Shown: in pieces, positions 1-9,326 of the stretch
Position numbering within the stretch: position 1 is the stretch's first letter
Layout of the letters: the number at the start of each line of letters is the position of its first letter
Source: Herbaspirillum sp. AP02
GTDB taxonomy: Bacteria; Pseudomonadota; Gammaproteobacteria; Burkholderiales; Burkholderiaceae_D
NCBI RefSeq assembly: GCF_015767275.1
Contig: NZ_JADWMY010000001.1
Location: forward strand, 1-64,000
Length of the DNA: 64,000 nt
Direction: 5' to 3'
The notes under the pieces: model-generated
Seen by the model: the letters and a program-made list of their open reading frames with translations, nothing else
What the model was told of the DNA's origin: nothing
Database searches by the model: none
Position numbers and translations under genes: made by a program

Positions 1-21
1 AAGTAGGGCCACGTTTATCAC
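1..21 (-). CDS. Possible start of istA-like transposase (7 codons, runs off the window)
   Basis: On the minus strand a GTG codon at 21-19 follows the purine-rich stretch GGGAGAACGGA and opens the frame (M)INVALL, which continues past the window edge. The position just inside the IS terminus is where IS21-type elements start istA. Only seven codons are visible, so this is a positional inference. Confidence 0.25.
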
Positions 22-127
22 TCCGTTCTCCCGCTCGCTGTCTTGAGCAGGATTGTGGTCTAAACATGGGTCAACTTAGGATGCAAATTTCTGGCTTAAG
101 TGGGTCAGTTTTCGATGCAATTCAACA
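1..127 (-). mobile_element. Terminal end of an IS21-family-like insertion sequence (partial)
   Basis: Two copies of a degenerate repeat (TGGGTCA, then a few bases, then GATGCAA) lie at 67-87 and 101-121, 34 bp apart, and the unit ends at ...TTCAACA near 127. Read on the minus strand the end begins TGTTGA followed by TGCATC and CTGACCCA. Repeated sub-terminal motifs of this type are characteristic of IS21-family ends. About 100 bp inside the end, a minus-strand reading frame begins at 21 behind a purine-rich ribosome site, which fits the position of istA. The rest of the element lies outside the window. The family call is from memory of such ends and was not checked against ISfinder. Confidence 0.5.
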
Positions 128-340
128 TCCAGCATATCGGTGAGGGCACAATTCATTATGGCTTGCATTTAATAAGCGACCCAAAACATCTCCGCAGCTT
201 TGTTTCCCGCTAGAAATCAATGTCCAACCCTTGTGGCCCATTTGCTTGGCCATAGTTTTGATGGTTGTCAAAATTTCCGGTGAAAACGCCAATGCATGAT
301 CGGCGTACGAGAGAGGGATTAGGCTGTCATTATGTCGGCA
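128..340 (-). pseudogene. Truncated open frame of unknown function, cut by the IS end
   Basis: The minus strand is open from just after a TAA at 343-341 down to the IS boundary, about 71 codons, and is closed only by a TGA formed inside the IS terminus (124-122). The predicted residues have a protein-like mix (for example ADHALAFSPEIL and MGHKGWTLISSGKQ). No normal start codon with a ribosome site is visible; the first ATG is internal. I do not recognise the family. An open run of this length in roughly 48% GC DNA is only modestly unlikely by chance, so it may be a gene remnant or non-coding. Confidence 0.3.
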
Positions 341-392
341 TTACAATGCCAAAACAGCCCCAAAATACCCAAAATAATGACAATCCTAAATC
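317..392. repeat. Imperfect inverted repeat next to tRNA-Leu
   Basis: GATTAGGCTGTCATTAT at 317-333 is mirrored by ATAATGACAATCCTAAATC at 374-392, near-perfect arms with two small gaps. A smaller perfect inverted repeat, GGCATT-AC-AATGCC, lies between them (about 337-350). It sits about 30 bp beyond the 3' end of tRNA-Leu. It could be a remnant of a mobile-element end or a tRNA-proximal recombination site; there is no T-run that would make it a terminator. Confidence 0.4.
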
Positions 393-421
393 TTTAAGTT
401 ATTGATTTTAAAGGATTTGTC

Positions 422-508
422 TGGTGCGAGGAGGGGGACTCGAACCCCCACACCATTGCTGGCGTCAGGACCTAAACCTGGTGCGTCTACCAATTTCGCC
501 ATCCTCGC
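422..508 (-). tRNA. tRNA-Leu (anticodon UAG)
   Basis: On the minus strand the gene starts GCGAGGATGGCG at 508 and ends with an encoded CCA at 424-422. The acceptor arms GCGAGGA/TCCTCGC pair, the T-arm carries GTTCGAGTC, and a class II variable arm is present. The 7-base anticodon loop TTTAGGT gives anticodon TAG, reading CUA-type leucine codons. Length is 87 nt. A tRNA-Leu just upstream of tig is common in Burkholderiales. Confidence 0.95.
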
Positions 509-712
509 TGAAGGTGTCGGGCATCGGCGCGATAGCAGTCTGGAAGCAGGTTTGCCGCAGATTTGCCGCTACCGATGCAGGTAGCATTTTGTCAAAGCGC
601 GCCATTGTACTGCAAGCCGTTGCAGCTGTCTGCGTTTTTCTGCGCGGACATTTTCTGCTGCGAATCCATCGGTAGTACCATGCCGGCTGGCTTATCACGG
701 ACCGGGAGTTGC

Positions 713-907
713 ATGACACGCTATCGTCATTACAAGGGCGGCATTTACGAATATGTCGATGAGGCCATTCTGGAAGCTGATCTGACTCCCATGATCATTT
801 ATCGTGCGGCGGATGGGCGCTTGTGGCTGCGCCCGCGCGAGGTGTTCTTCGAGATGGTGGAGGTGGAGGGCAAGCAGGTGCCGCGCTTTCAGAAGATCGA
901 GGAATGA
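713..907 (+). CDS. DUF1653-family small protein
   Basis: A 64-residue cytoplasmic protein starting MTRYRHYKGG and containing YEYVDEA, TPMIIYRAADG and LWLRPREVFFE. The opening R-x-R-H-Y-K-G-G and the 'V-Y-R..WVRP..MF-E'-like centre are hallmarks of DUF1653, whose members are small stand-alone proteins of unknown function in proteobacteria. The ATG at 713 has GGGAG about 6 bases upstream, and the length matches the family. It is a single gene between tRNA-Leu and creA with no terminator in between. Function is unknown. Confidence 0.8.
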   Translation: MTRYRHYKGGIYEYVDEAILEADLTPMIIYRAADGRLWLRPREVFFEMVEVEGKQVPRFQKIEE

Positions 908-1039
908 GGCAAGCCCGACGTCTGGATGGCAAAAGCGATGCAAAGCTGTGTCGCGGAGCGGTGAAGCTGAACAATGCTCGGCGTTGTCGGTCTATTTGCA
1001 GAACCTTCCCTTAACTTATTCAGCTTTTCATCATTTCAT

Positions 1040-1543
1040 ATGAATCTTCAAGTATGCCTGCGGGCCGGTGTGGCCTTTTCCGCGGCGCTTCTCGCTGTTG
1101 CTGTTGCGCCGCCGGCTTCGGCGGAAGAACTGGCCGATGTCAGCACGGCTTTCCGCTGGCTGGGCAAGAACGACCGCGTGGTCATCGAGGCCTATGACGA
1201 TCCCAAGGTGGTCGGCGTGACCTGCTACGTGTCCCGGGCCCGCACCGGCGGCGTGAAGGGAACGGTGGGACTGGCGGAAGACAAGTCCGAGGCCTCCATC
1301 GCCTGCCGCCAGGTGGCGCCCAGCGTGCAGTTCCAGGACAAGCTGCCGGTCCAGGAGGATGTCTTCAGCGAGCGCATGTCGATCCTCTTCAAGCGTCTGC
1401 ATGTGGTGCGGGTGGTCGATGCCAAGCGCAATACGCTGGTCTATCTGACCTATTCCGACAAGCTCATCGATGGCAGTCCGATGAACGCCGTGACGGCCGT
1501 ACCGGTGTCTCCCTCGACCCCGATTCCACTGAAACAGAAATAA
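1040..1543 (+). CDS. creA: CreA family periplasmic protein
   Basis: 167-residue protein with an N-terminal signal peptide (a hydrophobic alanine-rich core ending PPASAEE). The mature part contains RWLGKNDRVVIEAYDDP, GVTCYVSRARTGG, SEASIACRQV, and the terminal LVYLTYSDKLIDGSP, which is the conserved CreA pattern. CreA proteins are small exported proteins of unknown molecular function, named after the creABCD locus of E. coli. There is no creBCD here, so it is a stand-alone copy. The ATG at 1040 was chosen because it starts the signal peptide directly; an upstream start at 974 would add residues unlike a leader. Confidence 0.85.
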   Translation: MNLQVCLRAGVAFSAALLAVAVAPPASAEELADVSTAFRWLGKNDRVVIEAYDDPKVVGVTCYVSRARTGGVKGTVGLAEDKSEASIACRQVAPSVQFQDKLPVQEDVFSERMSILFKRLHVVRVVDAKRNTLVYLTYSDKLIDGSPMNAVTAVPVSPSTPIPLKQK

Positions 1544-1679
1544 TTCGCTAAATTCTTTATACATGGGCTGGCCGGGTACTCATTGCGGCCTCTGCGGGCT
1601 TCGCCGGAGTCCGCCTGGAGGCTGGTCGGACGGGCTTTGCCCGGGTTTTCCCTCTGTTTGCAGCGTGGCAAGCCCATTT

Positions 1680-1708
1680 TTGGACTATCGGCGCTTTTTG
1701 CGTATAAA
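1680..1708 (+). promoter_or_regulatory. Candidate promoter for tig
   Basis: TATAAAAT begins at 1703, 17 bases after TTGGAC at 1680-1685. The -10 is good and the -35 poor (3 of 6). It lies about 110 bases before the trigger factor start in the 275-base gap after creA. No heat-shock consensus was recognised. Confidence 0.35.
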
Positions 1709-1818
1709 ATAGCGAGCTTTAGCGCGGCCGGGCAGGGCGCTTGTCGTCTGCAGTCATTTGATTGGGACACAGCAGGAATGCTCCGGCTTACGGAATTCTT
1801 AACATTTGGACGATTTAA

Positions 1819-3168
1819 ATGGCAACTGCAGTCGAAACCCTGAGCAAACTCGAACGTCGTATGACCCTGTCTTTCCCGCTGGCCGATGTTCAGGCTGAAG
1901 TGGAAAAGCGCCTGAAGGTGCGCGCCCGTACCGCCAAGGCGCCGGGTTTCCGTCCGGGTAAAGTGCCGATGAAGATGGTTGCCGCCCAGTTCGGCTACCA
2001 GGTCGAAACCGAAGTCCTGAACGACAAGGTTGGCCGCGCATTCAACGATGCCGCCGTCGAGAACAACCTGCGCGTGGCCGGTTTCCCGCGTATCGAACCC
2101 AAGACCAGCGAAGAAGCCGGCGAAGGCAAGCTGGCCTTTGACGCCACCTTCGAAGTCTATCCGGAAGTGACCCTGGGCGACCTGTCCGGCGCTGAAGTCG
2201 AAAAGACCACCGCTGCGGTCTCCGATGCCGAAATCGACAAGACCATCGACATCCTGCGCAAGCAGCGCGTGCACTACCACGTCAAGGGCGAGCAAGGCGC
2301 GCACGGCGACGGCGGTGCCGACCAGTCGGCCCAGAACGGCGACCGCGTGACCGTGGACTTCGTCGGCAAGATCGACGGCGTGGAATTCCAGGGCGGCAAG
2401 GCTGATGCTTTCCCGTTCGTCTTGGGCGAAGGCCGCATGCTGCCGGAATTCGAAGCCGCTACCATCGGCCTGAAGGTCGGTGAATCCAAGTCCTTCCCGC
2501 TGGCCTTCCCCGAGGACTACCACGGCAAGGATGTGGCCGGCAAGACCGCCGAATTCACCATCACCGTCAAGCAGATCGAATGGGCGCACATGCCTGAAGT
2601 CGATGCAGTCTTCGCTCAATCCCTGGGCATCGAAGACGGCGATCTGATCAAGATGCGCGAAGACATCAAGAAGAACCTGGAGCGCGAAGTCACTGCCCGC
2701 ACCAAGGCCAAGACCAAGGACAGCGTGATGAACGCCCTGATCAAGGCTTCCGAACTGGACGTGCCGACCGCTCTGATCGACCAGGACGTCGAGCGTCTGT
2801 CCGAAATGGCACGTCAGGACATGGCCCAGCGCGGCATGGACCCGAAGGTCATGCAACTGCCCAAGGAACTGTTCACCGCCCAGGCCGAGCGTCGTGTGCG
2901 CCTGGGTCTGATCCTGGCTGAAGTGGTCAAGCAGAACAAGCTGGAAGCCACCGAAGAACAGGTCAAGGCCCAGATCGAAGACTTCGCCCAAAGCTACGAA
3001 GACCCGCAACAAGTGCTGAAGTACTACTTCTCCGACCGTCGCCGTCTGGCCGAAGTCGAAGCCCTTGTTTTGGAAGAAAACGTCGTCAACTACGTTCTCG
3101 GCAAGGCCAAGGTCTCGGAAAAGCCGGTTTCGTTCGACGAACTGATGGGTAATCAGGCGCAAGCGTAA
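1819..3168 (+). CDS. tig: Trigger factor, ribosome-bound chaperone / peptidyl-prolyl isomerase
   Basis: 449 residues, close to the usual 430-450. Trigger factor docks near the ribosome exit tunnel and holds or folds nascent chains. The N-terminal ribosome-binding domain (about 1-115) contains the signature loop [10 protein letters not shown]. The FKBP-type PPIase domain (about 150-250) contains [29 protein letters not shown] and GLKVGESK. The long alpha-helical C-terminal chaperone domain follows, with arms rich in E, K and R. One unusual touch is the insert [16 protein letters not shown] just before the FKBP strand. It starts the conserved tig-clpP-clpX-lon block, with clpP 51 bases downstream. 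The ribosome site before ATG is weak. Confidence 0.97.
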   Translation: MATAVETLSKLERRMTLSFPLADVQAEVEKRLKVRARTAKAPGFRPGKVPMKMVAAQFGYQVETEVLNDKVGRAFNDAAVENNLRVAGFPRIEPKTSEEAGEGKLAFDATFEVYPEVTLGDLSGAEVEKTTAAVSDAEIDKTIDILRKQRVHYHVKGEQGAHGDGGADQSAQNGDRVTVDFVGKIDGVEFQGGKADAFPFVLGEGRMLPEFEAATIGLKVGESKSFPLAFPEDYHGKDVAGKTAEFTITVKQIEWAHMPEVDAVFAQSLGIEDGDLIKMREDIKKNLEREVTARTKAKTKDSVMNALIKASELDVPTALIDQDVERLSEMARQDMAQRGMDPKVMQLPKELFTAQAERRVRLGLILAEVVKQNKLEATEEQVKAQIEDFAQSYEDPQQVLKYYFSDRRRLAEVEALVLEENVVNYVLGKAKVSEKPVSFDELMGNQAQA

Positions 3169-3172
3169 TCCG

Positions 3173-3197
3173 GTTTTCTCTAGTAGTATCAGAAAAC
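3173..3197 (+). other. Stem-loop in the tig-clpP spacer
   Basis: GTTTTCT (3173-3179) and AGAAAAC (3191-3197) form a perfect 7-bp stem with an 11-base loop between the tig stop and the clpP start. No T-run follows, so it is more likely an mRNA processing or partial attenuation element than a terminator. Confidence 0.3.
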
Positions 3198-3219
3198 TCT
3201 TACGCTTAAGGATGCATAC

Positions 3220-3846
3220 ATGACAGGTCTGATGAAGCAATCTGCACTGGACACGCAAATGCTCGGCATGGTGCCGATGGTGATCGAACAGAGTGGTCGT
3301 GGCGAACGTGCTTACGACATCTATTCGCGCCTGCTGAAGGAACGCATCATTTTCCTGGTCGGACCGGTCAATGATGCGATGGCCAACCTGATCGTCGCCC
3401 AGCTGCTGTTCCTGGAAAGCGAAAATCCGGACAAGGACATTTCCCTGTACATCAATTCGCCTGGCGGTTCGGTTTCGGCCGGCATGGCGATCTTCGACAC
3501 CATGCAGTTCATCAAGCCGCAGGTGTCGACCTTGTGCACGGGTCTGGCTGCCTCCATGGGGGCTTTCCTGCTGGCCGCCGGCGCCAAGGGCAAGCGTTTC
3601 TCGCTGCCGAACTCTCGCATCATGATTCACCAGCCTTTGGGCGGCGCCCAGGGTCAGGCATCGGATATCGAGATCCAGGCGCGTGAAATCCTGTACCTGC
3701 GCGAACGTCTCAACAGCATCCTCGCTGACAAGACCGGTCGTAGCGTCGAGCAGATCAGCAAGGACACCGATCGCGACAACTTCATGTCGGCTGACGCCGC
3801 CGTGGAATATGGCCTGATCGATAAGGTGCTGACCGAACGCGCTTGA
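3220..3846 (+). CDS. clpP: ATP-dependent Clp protease proteolytic subunit ClpP
   Basis: 208 residues, the normal length. ClpP forms two stacked heptameric rings that degrade proteins fed in by ClpX or ClpA. The catalytic triad is visible: Ser112 in GLAASMGAF, His137 in MIHQPLGG, and Asp186 in [10 protein letters not shown], each one residue later than the E. coli precursor numbering. The oxyanion strand [12 protein letters not shown] is intact. A short N-terminal propeptide (about 15 residues) probably precedes MVPMVIEQ. It follows tig by 51 bases and is closed by an intrinsic terminator at 3881, so tig-clpP can be one transcript, separate from clpX. Confidence 0.98.
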   Translation: MTGLMKQSALDTQMLGMVPMVIEQSGRGERAYDIYSRLLKERIIFLVGPVNDAMANLIVAQLLFLESENPDKDISLYINSPGGSVSAGMAIFDTMQFIKPQVSTLCTGLAASMGAFLLAAGAKGKRFSLPNSRIMIHQPLGGAQGQASDIEIQAREILYLRERLNSILADKTGRSVEQISKDTDRDNFMSADAAVEYGLIDKVLTERA

Positions 3847-3880
3847 ACTGCATCCTTCTGCTGCAGCGCAAAGCCATAAA

Positions 3881-3915
3881 AAATGCCCGAACGGAACATG
3901 TTCGGGCATTTTTTT
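3881..3915 (+). terminator. Rho-independent terminator after clpP
   Basis: AAATGCCCGAAC (3881-3892) pairs with GTTCGGGCATTT (3900-3911) over a 7-base loop and is followed by a run of Ts. It lies 35 bases after the clpP stop and separates clpP from clpX. Confidence 0.9.
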
Positions 3916-4106
3916 ATCAAATTTTGACGAATTTGGCACAGAGAGGGTTTTCTGCTTCTGTTTGCTTGATAAATGGCACTCTCGCTGACATATAACGGTC
4001 ATATGGCGGTCCTGTGAAGCAATAAGGGGCAGCCTAAATGACCAAGCCGTGACGAATCCGGATTTCGCGGGTATGATCGGGTCGTAACTTCTATCCTAGT
4101 AGCTCT

Positions 4107-5372
<1,266 letters not shown>

Positions 5373-5515
5373 TCGCCCGGCCTCGCAACAGACAGAAGTA
5401 GAGAAGGGTGGTGCTGTCCGCAAGGTCAGGCCACCCGGTAGCAAGAAGCCACCCCGAAGTCCGGTCACCGCAAACACGGTAAAATAAACCGGCGCACATA
5501 CCCTGGCTTCCATCG

Positions 5516-5555
5516 AAAAGCCACCCGGAGCTAGCTTCGTGTGTGGCTTTTTTAT
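5516..5555 (+). terminator. Rho-independent terminator between clpX and lon
   Basis: AAAAGCCAC (5516-5524) pairs with GTGGCTTTT (5543-5551), followed by further Ts. It lies about 145 bases after the clpX stop. The bases between the clpX stop and this stem hold no recognised gene. Confidence 0.7.
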
Positions 5556-5663
5556 TTTGTTGCGATCATGACAACGCACTGCCGGTGAATATTTGGTCTG
5601 CCGGACTTGTGTTTTGGTCACTCGTGCCAACATCATTCACAGTACTTATTGATAAGGCCCGCC

Positions 5664-8072
5664 ATGACGACTCCTATACTCACAGAACAATCGCAATTGC
5701 CGCTGTTGCCCTTACGGGATGTGGTTGTCTTCCCGCATATGGTGATCCCGCTCTTCGTCGGCCGCCCGAAGTCGATCAAGGCGCTGGAAGCGGCCATGGA
5801 GCAAGGCAAGAGCATCATGCTGGCGGCCCAGAAGGCGGCTGCCAAGGATGAGCCTTCGGCCGAAGACATCTACGAAATCGGTTGCGTGGCCAACATCCTG
5901 CAGATGTTGAAGCTGCCGGACGGCACGGTGAAGGTGCTGGTCGAAGGCGCGCAGCGCGCACGCATCCATCACATCAGCGAACTGGAAACCCACTTCGTCG
6001 CCGACCTGACCCCGGTGGAGTCCGAGCAGGGTGACGACGCGGAAGTCGAAGCCATGCGCCGCACCATCGTGCAGCAGTTCGACCAGTATGTGAAACTGAA
6101 CAAGAAGATCCCGCCGGAAATCCTGACTTCGCTGTCCGGTATCGATGATGCTGGCCGCCTGGCTGACACCATCGCCGCGCACCTGCCGTTGAAGCTGGAG
6201 CAGAAGCAGGTCATCCTGGAAATCTTCAATGTCGCCAAGCGCTACGAGCATCTGCTCGGCCAGCTGGAAGGCGAACTGGACATCCTGCAGGTGGAAAAGC
6301 GCATCCGTGGTCGCGTCAAGCGCCAGATGGAAAAGTCGCAGCGTGAGTACTACCTGAACGAACAGGTCAAGGCCATCCAGAAGGAACTGGGCGAAGGCGA
6401 AGACGGCGCCGATCTGGAAGAGCTGGAAAAGAAGATCCTGGCCGCCAAGATGCCCAAGGAAGCCCTGGAAAAGGCCCAGTCCGAGCTGAAGAAGCTCAAG
6501 CTGATGTCGCCCATGTCGGCCGAAGCTACCGTGGTACGCAATTACATCGATACGCTGGTCGGGCTGCCCTGGAAGAAGAAGTCCAAGGTCAACAACGACC
6601 TGACCAATGCCGAGAAGGTGCTGGAAGGCGATCACTACGGCCTTGAGAAGGTCAAGGAACGCATCCTTGAATATCTTGCCGTGCAACAGCGCGTGGACAA
6701 GCTGAAGGCGCCGATCCTGTGCTTCGTCGGTCCCCCGGGCGTTGGTAAAACCTCGCTGGGCCAGTCCATCGCTCGCGCCACGAACCGCAAGTTCGTGCGC
6801 ATGGCGCTGGGTGGCGTGCGTGACGAAGCCGAGATTCGCGGTCACCGTCGTACCTACATCGGTTCCATGCCGGGCAAGATCCTGCAAAGCCTGTCCAAGG
6901 TCGGTGTGCGCAATCCTCTGTTCCTGCTCGACGAAATCGACAAGCTGGGCATGGATTTCCGTGGTGATCCTTCGTCGGCCCTGCTTGAGGTGCTGGACCC
7001 GGAGCAGAACCACACTTTCTCCGACCACTACATCGAAGTCGATTTCGATCTGTCGGATGTGATGTTCGTGGCGACCTCGAACTCCTTCAACATCCCGCCG
7101 GCATTGCTGGACCGGATGGAAGTGATTCGCCTGTCGGGTTACACCGAAGATGAAAAGACCAGCATTGCGCAGCGCTACCTGTTGCCCAAGCAGATCAAGA
7201 ACAACGGCCTGAAGGAAGGCGAGATCAGCGTGGCCGAATCGGCCATCCGCGACATCATTCGCTACTACACCCGCGAGGCTGGCGTGCGTTCGCTGGAGCG
7301 CGAAGTCTCCAAGATCTGCCGCAAGGTCGTGAAGATGCTGCTGCTGAAAAAGCAGGAGAAGAAGGTCACCGTTACCTCGCGCAATCTGGACAAGTTCCTG
7401 GGTGTGCGTCGCTTCGACTTCGGCATCGCCGAGAAGGAAAACCAGATCGGCCAGGTGGTTGGCCTGGCCTGGACGGAAGTGGGTGGCGACTTGTTGACCA
7501 TCGAAGCGGTGAACATGCCCGGCAAGGGGCAGATCATCCGTACCGGTACGCTGGGCGATGTCATGAAGGAATCGATCGAAGCCGCTCGCACGGTGGTGCG
7601 CAGCCGTGCCCGCAAGCTTGGTATCAAGAACGAAGTGTTCGAGAAGAGCGACATCCACATCCACGTTCCGGAAGGCGCGACACCCAAGGACGGTCCGTCC
7701 GCCGGTATCGCGATGACGACGGCGCTGGTGTCGATCTTCAGCGGCATTCCGGTACGTGCTGACGTGGCGATGACGGGCGAGATCACCTTGCGCGGCGAAG
7801 TGCTGCCCATCGGCGGTCTGAAGGAAAAGCTGCTGGCGGCGCATCGCGGTGGCATCAAGACCGTGCTGATCCCCGAGCAGAATGTGAAGGATCTGGCCGA
7901 GATTCCCGACAACGTGAAGAACAAGCTGGAGATCATCCCGGTACGTTGGATCGACAAGGTGCTCGAAGTTGCCCTGGAACGTCAGCCTGTGCCACTGAGT
8001 GAAGACGAGGCCATCGTCGACACTGCCGTGGCCGCCAAGGAAGACAAGACCGATCCCGTGGTCAAGCACTGA
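5664..8072 (+). CDS. lon: Lon, ATP-dependent serine protease
   Basis: 802 residues, matching LonA. The N-terminal substrate-binding domain opens LPLLPLRDVVVFPHMVIPLFVGR. A coiled-coil region follows (about 190-300, rich in E and K, QREYYLNEQ). The AAA+ domain has Walker A GPPGVGKTS and Walker B LFLLDEIDK, with the conserved GGVRDEAEIRGHRRTYIG. The protease domain carries catalytic Ser in PKDGPSAGI and Lys in GGLKEKLLAAHRGG. Lon removes misfolded and regulatory proteins. The ATG at 5664 gives the family N-terminus; the frame is open upstream but that part is not Lon-like. An intrinsic terminator follows at 8118. Confidence 0.98.
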   Translation: MTTPILTEQSQLPLLPLRDVVVFPHMVIPLFVGRPKSIKALEAAMEQGKSIMLAAQKAAAKDEPSAEDIYEIGCVANILQMLKLPDGTVKVLVEGAQRARIHHISELETHFVADLTPVESEQGDDAEVEAMRRTIVQQFDQYVKLNKKIPPEILTSLSGIDDAGRLADTIAAHLPLKLEQKQVILEIFNVAKRYEHLLGQLEGELDILQVEKRIRGRVKRQMEKSQREYYLNEQVKAIQKELGEGEDGADLEELEKKILAAKMPKEALEKAQSELKKLKLMSPMSAEATVVRNYIDTLVGLPWKKKSKVNNDLTNAEKVLEGDHYGLEKVKERILEYLAVQQRVDKLKAPILCFVGPPGVGKTSLGQSIARATNRKFVRMALGGVRDEAEIRGHRRTYIGSMPGKILQSLSKVGVRNPLFLLDEIDKLGMDFRGDPSSALLEVLDPEQNHTFSDHYIEVDFDLSDVMFVATSNSFNIPPALLDRMEVIRLSGYTEDEKTSIAQRYLLPKQIKNNGLKEGEISVAESAIRDIIRYYTREAGVRSLEREVSKICRKVVKMLLLKKQEKKVTVTSRNLDKFLGVRRFDFGIAEKENQIGQVVGLAWTEVGGDLLTIEAVNMPGKGQIIRTGTLGDVMKESIEAARTVVRSRARKLGIKNEVFEKSDIHIHVPEGATPKDGPSAGIAMTTALVSIFSGIPVRADVAMTGEITLRGEVLPIGGLKEKLLAAHRGGIKTVLIPEQNVKDLAEIPDNVKNKLEIIPVRWIDKVLEVALERQPVPLSEDEAIVDTAVAAKEDKTDPVVKH

Positions 8073-8117
8073 TATGTCTGACCATCTGTGCCGGTAGTTC
8101 ACTGCACAGCTGATCGC

Positions 8118-8147
8118 AAAGCGCCTCTCGCGAGGCGCTTTTTTTTT
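8118..8147 (+). terminator. Rho-independent terminator after lon
   Basis: AAAGCGCCTC-TCGC-GAGGCGCTTT is a perfect 10-bp stem with a tetraloop followed by six more Ts, 45 bases after the lon stop. Confidence 0.95.
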
Positions 8148-8232
8148 CGCCTGACTGGATCATTCATTTTCTTGGCAGGCAGGATGAAGTAAAAAATCCT
8201 CACTGAAAATCGCGTCAACGCCGGAAACCCGC

Positions 8233-8261
8233 TTGACACCTGAAGATGCGGCTTGTTTAAT
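8233..8261 (+). promoter_or_regulatory. Sigma-70 promoter for hupB
   Basis: A consensus TTGACA at 8233-8238 is followed by exactly 17 bases and TTTAAT at 8256-8261. It is about 120 bases before the hupB start, leaving a long 5' leader. It is the cleanest promoter in the window, as expected for an abundant nucleoid protein and possibly the downstream tRNAs. Confidence 0.8.
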
Positions 8262-8381
8262 AGCCGCTGCGGAATTTTTCCGTAAGGCAATCGACGGTGA
8301 GCGGGGCTCGGTCGAGATTGGTCGGAGCCGGGCACTGTCGTTTGAAATCAAACAGATCAAATACTTGTTCGAGGGGCGTAA

Positions 8382-8654
8382 GTGAATAAAGGCGAACTGA
8401 TAGAACACATTGCCGGTGCAGCGGATATTTCCAAGGCAGCGGCTGGACGTGCAGTGGACGCATTCATTGGTGCAGTCAAGACCACGCTGAAAAAGAACGG
8501 CACGGTGACCCTGGTGGGTTTCGGCACCTTCGCCGTCGGCAAGCGCGCGGCCCGTACTGGACGCAATCCCCAGACCGGTGCTGCCATCAAGATCAAGGCA
8601 TCGAAAGTACCCAAATTTAAAGCTGGCAAAGCATTAAAAGATGCTATAAAATAA
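8382..8654 (+). CDS. hupB: HU-beta, nucleoid-associated DNA-binding protein
   Basis: 90 residues, the standard length of HU. HU dimers bend and compact DNA. Visible marks are the helical N-terminus [18 protein letters not shown], the dimer core [22 protein letters not shown] (the beta arm with the NPxTG tip), and the end [15 protein letters not shown]. The start is GTG at 8382, with GAGGGG six bases upstream; no ATG fits. Its position right after lon is the conserved Burkholderiales and gamma-proteobacterial order. tRNA-Val and tRNA-Asp follow with no terminator between, so they may share its transcript. Confidence 0.97.
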   Translation: MNKGELIEHIAGAADISKAAAGRAVDAFIGAVKTTLKKNGTVTLVGFGTFAVGKRAARTGRNPQTGAAIKIKASKVPKFKAGKALKDAIK

Positions 8655-8661
8655 TGTTCTT

Positions 8662-8687
8662 TCGTTGCAGGGGTAACTCAGCAACGA
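8662..8687 (+). other. Stem-loop between hupB and tRNA-Val
   Basis: TCGTTGC (8662-8668) pairs with GCAACGA (8681-8687). No T-run follows. It could be an mRNA 3'-end stabiliser or a processing site between the hupB message and the tRNA precursor. Confidence 0.35.
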
Positions 8688-8703
8688 GACTGTCAAGGTT
8701 GCC

Positions 8704-8779
8704 GGGCGCTTAGCTCAGTTGGTAGAGCGGAGCCCTTACAAGGCTTAGGTCGGGAGTTCGAGCCTCTCAGCGCCCACCA
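8704..8779 (+). tRNA. tRNA-Val (anticodon UAC)
   Basis: 76 nt with encoded CCA. Acceptor GGGCGCT pairs with AGCGCCC, the D-arm is GCTCAGTTGGTAGAGC, the anticodon loop CTTACAA gives TAC, and the T-arm carries GTTCGAGCC. Confidence 0.97.
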
Positions 8780-8804
8780 GCATCTTGCAGTCGGCACCAG
8801 TTTA

Positions 8805-8881
8805 GGAGCGGTAGTTCAGTTGGTTAGAATACCGGCCTGTCACGCCGGGGGTCGCGGGTTCGAGCCCCGTCCGCTCCGCCA
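8805..8881 (+). tRNA. tRNA-Asp (anticodon GUC)
   Basis: 77 nt with encoded CCA. Acceptor GGAGCGG pairs with CCGCTCC, the anticodon loop CTGTCAC gives GTC, and the T-arm carries GGTTCGAGCCC. It lies 25 bases after tRNA-Val, so the two are probably cut from one precursor. Confidence 0.97.
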
Positions 8882-8884
8882 GAT

Positions 8885-8917
8885 AAAACGCCTCGTTCGC
8901 AAGAACGGGGCGTTTTT
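8885..8917 (+). terminator. Rho-independent terminator after tRNA-Asp
   Basis: AAAACGCC-CGTTC pairs across a GCAA tetraloop with GAACG-GGCGTTTT and runs into a T-tract. It ends the hupB/tRNA unit four bases after the tRNA. Confidence 0.9.
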
Positions 8918-9326
8918 GTTTTTGCGCAAAAAATTGTGGAGGCAAGGAGACGTATCTCTAGCACGCCTACCCCTATTTGGAAAAGACACAGTTGCCGATT
9001 GGGAAGATTACGCTACACGCTAGAAAAAATTTGAGTTTCCCGTACTATTTCCCTCTGGAAATGCTTACACTAAGCCAGAATTTGCAGTTTCTCAAAACAG
9101 GAGACCGGCACACACCGGGGCGCAATAATGTTTTTGAGGGAACCCGGCCTGTCACACAGGCCGAGGAAGAGGGCTTGAACCGCTCCCCAAAGATGTATGA
9201 AGAACCCACCGAGATGCAGTAGCGGATTCGCATGAAGTGCAGTGACAGCAAGAGGACGGCGACCCCATGGTCGCTCTCCGGCGGTGACGCACGTTTGGCA
9301 TCTAATGGGATAAACAGGGGGTAGCG
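8918..9326 (+). other. Intergenic region upstream of the chemoreceptor
   Basis: About 410 bases with no supported gene. A short hairpin GCGACC-CCAT-GGTCGC lies at 9259-9274, about 50 bases before the chemoreceptor start. GCCGAT near 8992 recalls the flagellar sigma-28 -10 but has no matching -35. A frame at 8977-9222 has no ribosome site or recognisable protein. Confidence 0.5.

Noticed and set aside
1450..4002. Very long minus-strand open frame opposite tig and clpP
   Set aside because: It is the antisense shadow of high-GC coding genes (tig, clpP), has no family features, and its open length is explained by third-position GC bias. The same holds for the minus-strand frames opposite clpX, lon, the chemoreceptor/E1 pair and the Liv cluster.
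5373..5663. Heat-shock (sigma-32) promoter before lon
   Set aside because: Lon is often heat-regulated, but no convincing CTTGAA plus CCCCAT-type pair with correct spacing was found.
8977..9222. Possible 81-residue protein upstream of the chemoreceptor
   Set aside because: No ribosome site or protein-like pattern; base composition does not match neighbouring genes.
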